Source of the DNA: an uncultured Flavobacterium sp.
GTDB lineage: Bacteria > Bacteroidota > Bacteroidia > Flavobacteriales > Flavobacteriaceae
NCBI RefSeq assembly: GCF_946479975.1
Contig: NZ_CAMLIX010000182.1
Coordinates: 1-10,211 of the forward strand
Direction: 5' to 3'
DNA length: 10,211 nucleotides
A program made the position numbers and the translations under genes. Below the pieces are notes generated by a model. It did not search any database. It was not told the DNA's origin and saw only the letters and a program-made list of their open reading frames with translations. Position 1 is the first letter of the stretch. Every line of letters begins with the position of its first letter. Positions 1 through 5,121 of the stretch are shown here, in pieces.

Positions 1-197
1 TATCTCAAAAAAATAAAAACGAACAGTTTTATAAATTGGTTTTACATGAATTGGGTCATACCGAAGGTTTGCCTCACTGCAATGTAAAAACGTGTTTAAT
101 GCGTGATGCAGAAGGCGGGAATCCTTTTGATCAAGAAAAAAGCTTCTGCAGGAATTGCAAAAGCTTTTTGAAAAGTAAAGGCTGGCAATTATTATAA
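1..197 (+). CDS. Archaemetzincin-type zinc metalloprotease, C-terminal part
   Basis: This is the last 64 codons of a gene that begins before the window, read from base 3 to the TAA at 195-197. The translation carries HELGHTEGLPHC, then four residues, CLM, fifteen residues and CRNC. That is the archaemetzincin signature: HExxHxxGxxH binds the catalytic zinc, the Met forms the Met-turn, and the four cysteines bind a second structural zinc. The Glu of HELGH would be the catalytic base. Members are small, probably cytoplasmic peptidases whose substrates are poorly known. The spacing from Met to the CxxC pair is 15 residues, slightly shorter than the 17 I recall for the family consensus. The gene converges on the serine hydrolase gene with only 13 bases between stop codons. 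The N-terminal half is not visible, so overall integrity cannot be judged. Confidence 0.85.
   Translation, partial: SQKNKNEQFYKLVLHELGHTEGLPHCNVKTCLMRDAEGGNPFDQEKSFCRNCKSFLKSKGWQLL
137..169 (-). terminator. Hairpin terminator inside the protease coding end
   Basis: Bases 137-145 (AAAAAGCTT) pair perfectly with 161-169. After one C/A mismatch, TGCA 147-150 pairs with TGCA 156-159, leaving loop GGAAT. Read on the minus strand, the stem runs into six T residues (136-141) about 40 bases past the serine hydrolase stop, which is the layout of an intrinsic terminator. On the plus strand it is also a stem ending in Ts, but it lies inside the coding region. Function is inferred from structure only. 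Confidence 0.5.
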
Positions 198-210
198 ACT
201 GCCATGTTTG

Positions 211-1275
211 TTATTGGTACAAAGCACTAATTTTCTCCCATAAAACTTTGTCAAAATCAGATAAAGCAAGGTTTACATTATCGGCAGCTTCTCCCATTCT
301 AATTACAACCATTTTTTTGCTTGGAACAACATAAATTTTCTGGTCATTTTTTCCTAAAGCCATAAACATATCGCTTGGACCAGTTGGAATTACGCTTCCT
401 TGAAAAGTTAATTGAGATTGCGGCAAATGGTAATTTGCTTTTCCATTCAGCCACCATAAATAACCATACCCTAAATTAATGTTTTGAGAAGTGGTAGTCG
501 CTTCATTAAAAAAAGCTTCATTCAAAATCACATTATTTTCCCATTTGCCTTTGTTGAGCATCAGTAATCCAAATCGCGCCATGCTCCTTGTTGTGCTTGC
601 GTAAACGCTGTTTACTCCAAGTTGTGTCCAAGTTCCGCTCATGCCGATTTTGTCTCTTAATTTTGTGTTGAAATAGTTTTCCCAGCTTTGACCGCTCGCT
701 TTTGACACTACGTCCTGCAATTTTACATACACGTTGTGATATGCCCAGCGTGTTCCTGCATCGGCTTTGTAAATTAAATTTTCTGGAGCAACTTCATCTG
801 TAGAGTCGTCAAGACCAGATGTCATGGTTAGAAGATGTTTGCAGGTAATTAAGTTTTCCTTTGCCAGAGTTTCGCTGGTCCAGCCGGTTCCTAAATATTG
901 AGATACTTTATTGTTTATGTTTAGTAATCCTTCTTGTTGTGCAATTCCGGTTACGGTAGAAGTTAATGTTTTTCCGGCGCTTGCCCAATACCAAAGAGAA
1001 TTGGAGTTATGACCGTTAAAATAATTTTCTAGAACAATTCGTCCGTTTACTAAAATAATAAAGGACTTAGAATTTTTAAGTTGAAGATAATCTAGAAGAG
1101 GTTGTACAGTATTTTGATTCCATTTTAGGTCTGCTATAGATTTTGTTTCCCAAGTCGTTCCAGCTGCAGGAGGAAAGTACATGTTTTCTGATGTAGAAAT
1201 ATCTGTTTCTGAAGATTCTTTGCTGCAGCTTATAAATAAAACAGCAGTTAAAATTGCGCAAATAGTTTTGGTCAT
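211..1275 (-). CDS. Serine hydrolase lipoprotein, beta-lactamase / 6-aminohexanoate-dimer hydrolase type
   Basis: The protein has 354 residues from ATG at 1275. An upstream in-frame TTG at 1308 is rejected because it falls in the predicted -7 promoter box and would put a polar stretch before the signal peptide. The signal peptide (about 1-16) ends in lipobox FISC with the lipidated cysteine at 17, so the enzyme should be anchored in the envelope. The penicillin-recognising fold shows catalytic S99-A-G-K102 (SxxK) and Y179-H-N181 (YxN). The usual third KTG/HxG motif is replaced near 317-322 by LGKNDQ followed by KIYVVPSKKMVV, a form like that of 6-aminohexanoate-dimer hydrolases and esterases rather than true beta-lactamases. 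Substrate is unknown; an ester or amide hydrolase is more likely than antibiotic resistance. It lies 65 bases downstream of a small lipoprotein gene on the same strand. Confidence 0.85.
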   Translation of the reverse strand: MTKTICAILTAVLFISCSKESSETDISTSENMYFPPAAGTTWETKSIADLKWNQNTVQPLLDYLQLKNSKSFIILVNGRIVLENYFNGHNSNSLWYWASAGKTLTSTVTGIAQQEGLLNINNKVSQYLGTGWTSETLAKENLITCKHLLTMTSGLDDSTDEVAPENLIYKADAGTRWAYHNVYVKLQDVVSKASGQSWENYFNTKLRDKIGMSGTWTQLGVNSVYASTTRSMARFGLLMLNKGKWENNVILNEAFFNEATTTSQNINLGYGYLWWLNGKANYHLPQSQLTFQGSVIPTGPSDMFMALGKNDQKIYVVPSKKMVVIRMGEAADNVNLALSDFDKVLWEKISALYQ

Positions 1276-1305
1276 GGCTTTTTGTTTTTTGGTTTGGGGT
1301 ATGAC

Positions 1306-1313
1306 CAAAAATA
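1306..1313 (-). promoter_or_regulatory. Predicted -7 box (TATTTTTG) of the serine hydrolase gene
   Basis: The minus strand reads TATTTTTG, a full match to the Bacteroidota -7 consensus TAnnTTTG, about 30 bases before the ATG at 1275. I see no good -33 TTTG at the expected spacing, so this rests on the -7 box and its position. Confidence 0.45.
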
Positions 1314-1340
1314 AACAAAATAGTTTAATCCCTTGTGAAA

Positions 1341-1874
1341 CTATTTGTTTTCCGAATTCTTTAATTTTGAATCCAAATCTTCGTCAAGTTCCCATTTTGT
1401 ACCATCTGTAAAGACAATATAATACGCTCTAATTTCTGTTATTTTATCTGCATCTGTTGAAAAGTCTTCCCAGAATTCTGTTTTTTCTTGATTTGGTTTT
1501 AGTAGATAAACAGAGTTTTCTGTAAATCGTCCTTCTCCATAAAAATATCTGCCATTTGCTGGTTCTTCAAAAGAATTGATACAGAACCATTCAAATTTAA
1601 TAGCCTTTATACTTTTTGTTCCTGAATTTTTAAAAGTTACTCTAATATCTTTATGGTTAGAATACTGGCTTTTGTGTAGGGTAGCTTTTATAATTTTTAT
1701 AGGAGAAACTTTTTTGATTTTTATTGGTCCAGTTTGACTTGTTTCGAGAGTATTATTTTCGTAACGGATGGGTTTTGTTAATTCTGAATGATTTTGATTT
1801 TTGGGTTCAGCAGGTTTGTTGCATTTTAAAAATAGCAAAAAGGTACTCAAAAATAATATCAATAAATTTTTCAT
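1341..1874 (-). CDS. Small lipoprotein of unknown function
   Basis: The protein has 177 residues. A lysine-poor hydrophobic signal (residues 3-16) runs into LFLKC with the candidate lipidated cysteine at 18; Lys just before the cysteine is not typical of a lipobox, so lipidation is likely but not certain. After a polar linker of about 40 residues comes a single beta-rich domain (about 50-165). Its pattern is alternating strands, V-T-F-K-N-S-G-T-K-S-I-K-A-I-K-F-E-W, then LLKPNQ and YYIVFTDGTKWEL. That pattern resembles small immunoglobulin-like FxLYD-type domains in which a lone beta sandwich sits on a lipid anchor. I do not recognise a named family and assign no function. It is the upstream gene of a probable pair with the serine hydrolase, though that gene also has its own predicted promoter. 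Confidence 0.75.
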   Translation of the reverse strand: MKNLLILFLSTFLLFLKCNKPAEPKNQNHSELTKPIRYENNTLETSQTGPIKIKKVSPIKIIKATLHKSQYSNHKDIRVTFKNSGTKSIKAIKFEWFCINSFEEPANGRYFYGEGRFTENSVYLLKPNQEKTEFWEDFSTDADKITEIRAYYIVFTDGTKWELDEDLDSKLKNSENK

Positions 1875-2085
1875 TTTTTATCCAGAAGTCACTGTGTGAA
1901 CCGTGTGTTGGTTTTTTAAAAACTTTTAGCTGTAAAAGTCTATAAATTTTGTTACAATATTAGGACCTAGAAGTTTTTATGTTGTTAAAATAGGACAATT
2001 TAATGCTCTTGTTTTGGTTGAAAAGTTGTCTTTATTTTGATAAAAGAATTAACGAATAAACTATCTCTTTTGATGATTATAAAAC
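1875..2085. other. Intergenic stretch without recognised gene
   Basis: This is the left part of the divergent gap between the unknown lipoprotein (-) and the lipocalin-like gene (+). No coding region is convincing on either strand. A short 7-bp hairpin (ACTTTTA 1922-1928 with TAAAAGT 1933-1939, loop GCTG) is present, without a clean T-tract. The minus-strand promoter of the lipoprotein must lie here, but I could not find a good TAnnTTTG box. Confidence 0.5.
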
Positions 2086-2093
2086 TACCTTTG
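2086..2093 (+). promoter_or_regulatory. Predicted -7 box (TACCTTTG) driving the Flavo-1-like RNA and lipocalin gene
   Basis: TACCTTTG matches the Bacteroidota -7 consensus TAnnTTTG. A TTTG at 2069-2072 is present upstream, but the 13-base spacing is shorter than the usual 17-23, so the -33 element is uncertain. Transcription would start near 2100, just before the structured RNA element, giving a leader of about 120 bases before the ATG at 2224. Confidence 0.5.
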
Positions 2094-2125
2094 TAGTCCG
2101 AGAAAATTTCTTTTGAAAACTGAAG

Positions 2126-2206
2126 TCCTAGCCCTGATGGGAGCGGCATCCTTTTGCTTTTTTCTTTAAAAAGCAAAAGATACAGCGGACAGCAGGTTTC
2201 AGCTCC
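2126..2206 (+). ncRNA. Flavo-1-like structured RNA
   Basis: The block contains GTCCTAGCCCTGATGGGAGC and GGCATCC, then a perfect 12-bp hairpin (2151-2162 with 2168-2179, loop TCTTT), then ATACAGCGGACAGCAGG and AGCTCC. From memory this matches a short recurrent intergenic RNA of Flavobacteria described computationally as the Flavo-1 motif; its function is unknown. The conserved flanks can pair: CCTG 2133-2136 with CAGG 2193-2196. GGAGC 2140-2144 could pair with GCTCC 2202-2206, crossing the first helix. The variable part is the central hairpin, as expected for a conserved RNA. It sits between a predicted promoter and the lipocalin-like gene and could be a leader or an independent transcript. 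The family name is recalled, not searched. Confidence 0.6.
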
Positions 2207-2223
2207 TTATTAATACCATAAAA

Positions 2224-2667
2224 ATGATGAAAAAAACTTTGATGATTTTGGTTTTTTCGCTTTTGTTTGTTAGCTGCAAACACGAAATAAAACCTGCAGA
2301 TGTTGCAAAATTAAACGGTTACTGGGAAATCGAAAAGGTGATTTTTGATAAAGGCGAGGAGAAAGAGTATAAGATTAATGAAACTTTTGATTTTTTTCAG
2401 ATTAAAAATAATAAAGGTGTGAGAACGAAAGTGATGCCACAGTTTGACGGCACATTTTTGACGACTGATACTTTTGAAAAGGTTAGTGTTCGTTTTGCTG
2501 GTGATCATGTTTTTTTGGACTATAAAACAGATTATGCAAAATGGAGCGAAGAGATAATTTCTCTTTCAGACGAAAAGTTAGTGGTTAAAAATCCGCAGAA
2601 AATAGAATATCATTATAAAAAAGCAGCACCAATAAACCTTTTGAACGATGGCGAAAAGACTAAATAG
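2224..2667 (+). CDS. Lipocalin-like lipoprotein
   Basis: The protein has 147 residues, starting at the first of two adjacent ATG codons (2224 and 2227; either may be used). The signal peptide (about 1-17) ends in FVSC with the lipidated cysteine at 18. The mature part begins LNGYWEIEKVIFDKG, the GxW start typical of lipocalin-like and calycin-type small beta barrels in Bacteroidota lipoproteins. Alternating strands follow to about residue 133. No catalytic motif is seen; a ligand-binding or structural envelope role is possible but unproven. Its last 20 bases overlap the start of the DUF721 gene in another frame, so the two are almost certainly co-transcribed and may be translationally coupled. 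Confidence 0.8.
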   Translation: MMKKTLMILVFSLLFVSCKHEIKPADVAKLNGYWEIEKVIFDKGEEKEYKINETFDFFQIKNNKGVRTKVMPQFDGTFLTTDTFEKVSVRFAGDHVFLDYKTDYAKWSEEIISLSDEKLVVKNPQKIEYHYKKAAPINLLNDGEKTK

Positions 2668-2944
2668 CGAAAGTACTATTAGTGCTGTTTTACAGCAGAT
2701 TATACAAGTAAATAAATTACAACCAGGCATGGATCAGATTGATGTTCGTGATGCTTGGAAAAACCTAATGGGAAGCGGCGTAAATACTTATACGAAAAAT
2801 GTAGTGCTTAAGGGCGGTACTTTGTATGTAGAATTGGGTTCTGCGGTTTTACGTGAAGAATTAAGCCACGGAAAATCGAAAATTGTAAAAATGATTAACG
2901 AAGAGCTGGGGCGTGATGTTGTGACGGACGTAGTTTTGAGATAG
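2648..2944 (+). CDS. DUF721 / DciA-like protein
   Basis: The protein has 98 residues and consists of a single DUF721 (DciA) domain. Marks are the N-terminal helix with ISAVLQQIIQ, the D-A-W-K-N-L-M-G region (about 35-43), the strand T-L-Y-V-E-L-G-S-A-V-L-R-E-E-L (about 59-73) and a C-terminal I-N-E-E-L-G-R-D-V-V-T-D-V-V-L-R. In Proteobacteria and Actinobacteria, DciA operates the replicative helicase DnaB in species lacking DnaC or DnaI. Bacteroidota carry short versions such as this one, and whether they do the same job is an inference. It is cytoplasmic by sequence. The start ATG lies inside the end of the lipocalin-like gene, and the stop is six bases before the hexamer repeat at the convergent junction with ndk. 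Confidence 0.85.
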   Translation: MAKRLNSESTISAVLQQIIQVNKLQPGMDQIDVRDAWKNLMGSGVNTYTKNVVLKGGTLYVELGSAVLREELSHGKSKIVKMINEELGRDVVTDVVLR

Positions 2945-2950
2945 TTTTTT

Positions 2951-3008
2951 CAGTCGCAGTCGCAGTCGCAGTCGCAGTCGCAGTCGCAGTCGCAGTCGCA
3001 GTCGCAGT
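2951..3008. repeat. Hexanucleotide tandem repeat (CAGTCG), about 9.7 copies
   Basis: Nine perfect copies of CAGTCG (2951-3004) are followed by CAGT. The array starts six bases after the DUF721 stop, so length changes would not alter that protein. Perfect short-unit repeats of this kind are prone to slippage. It forms most of the left arm of a larger inverted repeat whose other arm is at 3071-3095. On the minus strand it reads as alternating Cys-Asp codons, but no real gene uses that frame. Confidence 0.97.
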
Positions 3009-3015
3009 TTTCGGT

Positions 3016-3058
3016 CATAAAAAAATCCTGTTTGTATAACAAACAGGATTTTTTTATG
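3016..3058. terminator. Bidirectional terminator between DUF721 and ndk
   Basis: A perfect 19-bp inverted repeat (3016-3034 with 3040-3058, loop TATAA) has a GC-containing core ATCCTGTTTG. Seven As lie on one side and seven Ts on the other, so it can work as an intrinsic terminator in both directions. It lies between the convergent stops at 2944 and 3101. Confidence 0.9.
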
Positions 3059-3070
3059 CTTACAATCACT

Positions 3071-3095
3071 GAAAACTGTGACTGTGACTGAAAAC
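3071..3095. repeat. Right arm of inverted CAGTC(A/G) repeat around the terminator
   Basis: The reverse complement reads GTTTTC, AGTCAC, AGTCAC, AGTTTTC. This matches the left arm (TTTT, CAGTCG array, CAGTTTTC ending at 3012) except that each unit carries A where the left arm has G and there are only about 2.7 units. In plus-strand RNA each difference becomes a G-U pair, so the arms remain fully pairable. Confidence 0.85.
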
Positions 3096-3100
3096 TAATA

Positions 3101-3520
3101 TTAAAACTGCTCTCTTCCAGCAAAGTGGAATGCACTCTCGATAGCAGCGTTTTCGTCGCTGTCTGATCCGTGAACTGCATTTTCTCCGATAGAAGTTGCG
3201 TATGCTTTACGAATAGTTCCTTCAGCAGCTTCAGCTGGGTTTGTAGCTCCAATTAAAGTTCTGAAATCTTCTACTGCGTTTTCTTTTTCTAAAATAGCTG
3301 CAACGATTGGTCCACGAGACATGAATTCAACTAATTCTCCGTAGAAAGGTCTTTCTGCGTGTACTGCATAAAATGCTTTAGCATCTGCTACAGTTAATTG
3401 AGTTAATTTTAATGAAACGATTTTGAAACCACCATTAGTAATCATTGCTAAGATATTCCCGATGTGTCCGTTTGCAACAGCATCTGGCTTAATCATTGTA
3501 AAAGTTCTATTTGTTGCCAT
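3101..3520 (-). CDS. ndk: Nucleoside diphosphate kinase
   Basis: The protein has 139 residues, full length for the bacterial enzyme. It transfers the gamma phosphate from ATP to nucleoside diphosphates through a phosphohistidine, balancing NTP and dNTP pools in the cytoplasm. The N-terminal [11 protein letters not shown] is the classic first strand. The active site is NAVHGSDS with catalytic His at 117, and FMSRGP (about 66-71) is also conserved. The C-terminus REQF is complete. It faces the DUF721 gene across a bidirectional terminator and has its own predicted promoter with a leader of about 20 bases. Nothing is missing. Confidence 0.98.
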   Translation of the reverse strand: MATNRTFTMIKPDAVANGHIGNILAMITNGGFKIVSLKLTQLTVADAKAFYAVHAERPFYGELVEFMSRGPIVAAILEKENAVEDFRTLIGATNPAEAAEGTIRKAYATSIGENAVHGSDSDENAAIESAFHFAGREQF

Positions 3521-3544
3521 TTTTATATTTTATTAAATTTTGTG

Positions 3545-3552
3545 CAAAAGTA
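3545..3552 (-). promoter_or_regulatory. Predicted -7 box (TACTTTTG) of ndk
   Basis: The minus strand reads TACTTTTG, a full match to TAnnTTTG, 24 bases before the ndk ATG. No convincing -33 TTTG is seen at the expected spacing. Confidence 0.55.
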
Positions 3553-3634
3553 GACTTTTTTTGCGAATAGTTTTTAATAAATTCTTAATTAAAACGTTTG
3601 CGAATGTGTTTTGAGCAAGAAAAAATATTTTTAA

Positions 3635-3719
3635 ACCATATAAGTCATATAAGTTCATTTAAAAAGCGCAAAATAGTTTTGAGTTGCATAATTAAATGAA
3701 CTTATATGACTTATATGGT
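3635..3719. repeat. Perfect 28-bp inverted repeat built on a tandem 9-mer
   Basis: Bases 3635-3662 are the exact reverse complement of 3692-3719, separated by 29 bases. Each arm contains two tandem copies of the 9-mer CATATAAGT (3637-3645 and 3646-3654) followed by TCATTTAA. The loop can form a further small CAAAA/TTTTG stem. It begins eight bases past the stop of the acetyltransferase gene, and on the minus strand it is followed by a T-rich stretch, so it may serve as that gene's terminator. No target-site duplication is visible around it. It is far longer than a terminator needs to be and may be a family of genus-specific intergenic repeats. Confidence 0.9.
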
Positions 3720-3726
3720 GAAAAAT

Positions 3727-4998
3727 TTATACTTTAAAAATTAATTTATTTCTGTAGAAAATCCATAAAATAAACGTCCAAATAGCTACATAAGTTAGTG
3801 CTCCGGCTAGAGAAGCCGTCATTGGATTACTGAAAAGTGGCGCAATTCCGGAATAATATAGATAGCTTAAAAGATTGGTTTGCTCTGCCGGATTGTTCGG
3901 ATTTTGAAATCGAATCATGATTAAGGCCTGCGGAATAATCTGCGACGCAAAAAATACAATCATCGGGTTGACTCCCCAGATTACAAATAGTTTAAAGCCT
4001 TTTTTGTATTCTTTAATATCTATTATAAAATATAAAATTGTTAAACAGATTGTTGCCAATCCTGTTGTGAATAAAACATAACTGCTTGTCCAAATTGATT
4101 TGTTGATAGGAAAAACTAAATCCCACATTAATCCGAAAAAGATAAGCGCAGTTCCAACTATTCCCATTTTTTGGGCTTTTTGAATTTTTGTTACACTTAA
4201 TAATAAAATTTGTCCGATAAATAGACCGATAATTCCGTTTACGATTGATGGCAACGTGCTTAAAATACCTTCTGGATCCCAAGTTTTGGTTTCGTGGTAA
4301 TTATGTCCTTTTAAAAGAATGCTGTCAACCCATGCAGCTAAATTAGTTCCTCGTTCGAGATTGGCTTCTCCGAAACCGGGAACTGGAATTAAGGTCATAA
4401 TGGCCCAATATCCTAAAAGCAAAACTGCTCCAGTAATAATTTGTGTTTTTAAAGACGTTTTTAAATATAAAAGGGCAACTACAAAATAAACAATCGCAAT
4501 ACGTTGTAAAACTCCTGGAAGTCTTACGTCTTGATAATTTTCAAAACCTCCATAAGCTAAAATGATATAGATCAGTAATATGCCAACGGCAAGGATGTTT
4601 TTAAGTCGATTGCTAAAATTGCCCATTAAAGCATAACCCACGGCAATTGTAATCGCTAAACGTCCAATAAGAAGCGGAATGCCTTCTAATCCAAATAATT
4701 GAATTTTTCCGAAGAAATTAAAGAAAATTCCCAGACAGAACATTCTTAAAGAACGGATTAATATCTTGTTGAATGTTGTATTATCATATGTTTTCTCGGG
4801 CATCGCCAGCGGAACGGCAACTCCCATTATAAAAACAAAAAAAGGAAATACAAGATCAGTTGGTGTACAGCCATTCCAATGTGCGTGTAAAAGCGGCGGA
4901 TAAACATTTCCCCAGTCTCCCGGATTGTTTACAATTGTCATCAATAGAATAGTCAGTCCGCGAAAGACATCAAGCGAAATAAGGCGTTCTCTTACCAT
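3727..4998 (-). CDS. NagX/HGSNAT-type membrane acyltransferase (COG4299)
   Basis: The protein has 423 residues with about ten to eleven hydrophobic segments, so it sits in the inner membrane. The N-terminus RLISLDVFRGLTILLMTIVNN and the following HAHWNG, C-T-P-T-D-L-V-F-P-F-F-V-F-I-M-G are the hallmark of the COG4299/DUF5009 family. That family includes bacterial NagX and human heparan-alpha-glucosaminide N-acetyltransferase. His38 in HAHWNG aligns with the histidine proposed to carry the acetyl group in the human enzyme. A second conserved block, WDPEGILSTLPSIVNGIIGLFIG, lies near 240-262. The likely role is acetyl transfer from cytoplasmic acetyl-CoA to an amino sugar across or at the membrane, in GlcNAc or glycan recycling. 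No amino-sugar genes adjoin it here, so the substrate is inferred only from the family. Start ATG at 4998 has no in-frame competitor nearby. Confidence 0.88.
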   Translation of the reverse strand: MVRERLISLDVFRGLTILLMTIVNNPGDWGNVYPPLLHAHWNGCTPTDLVFPFFVFIMGVAVPLAMPEKTYDNTTFNKILIRSLRMFCLGIFFNFFGKIQLFGLEGIPLLIGRLAITIAVGYALMGNFSNRLKNILAVGILLIYIILAYGGFENYQDVRLPGVLQRIAIVYFVVALLYLKTSLKTQIITGAVLLLGYWAIMTLIPVPGFGEANLERGTNLAAWVDSILLKGHNYHETKTWDPEGILSTLPSIVNGIIGLFIGQILLLSVTKIQKAQKMGIVGTALIFFGLMWDLVFPINKSIWTSSYVLFTTGLATICLTILYFIIDIKEYKKGFKLFVIWGVNPMIVFFASQIIPQALIMIRFQNPNNPAEQTNLLSYLYYSGIAPLFSNPMTASLAGALTYVAIWTFILWIFYRNKLIFKV

Positions 4999-5022
4999 TT
5001 GGTTAGTTAGTTAATAGGTTAT

Positions 5023-5055
5023 AAAATATAATTCTATTTGGTTTGAGAGAAGCAA
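5023..5055 (-). promoter_or_regulatory. Possible promoter of the acetyltransferase gene
   Basis: The minus strand has TTG (5053-5055), a 22-base spacer and TATATTTT (5023-5030), one mismatch from TAnnTTTG. The spacing suits the Bacteroidota -33/-7 arrangement and the distance to the ATG is about 25 bases. Confidence 0.35.
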
Positions 5056-5121
5056 TAATCTAGGAAATGTGCTGGTTATTTGTTCCTAAATGATCGCTTT
5101 GAATTTCTAAAGATACTTATT

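Noticed and set aside
1276..1308. TTG start 11 codons upstream for the serine hydrolase
   Set aside because: The TTG is part of the predicted -7 box TATTTTTG and would place polar residues ahead of the lipoprotein signal.
2951..3008. CRISPR-like array
   Set aside because: The unit is a six-base perfect tandem repeat without spacers and with no cas genes nearby.
2950..3252. Minus-strand reading frame ending in a long Cys-Asp dipeptide repeat
   Set aside because: It is an out-of-frame shadow of ndk that runs through the terminator and the CAGTCG array; the repeat alone creates the Cys-Asp tail.
3635..3719. Insertion of a miniature transposable element (MITE)
   Set aside because: The arms are perfect but I see no flanking target-site duplication and no transposase gene, so a mobile origin is only a hypothesis listed under findings.
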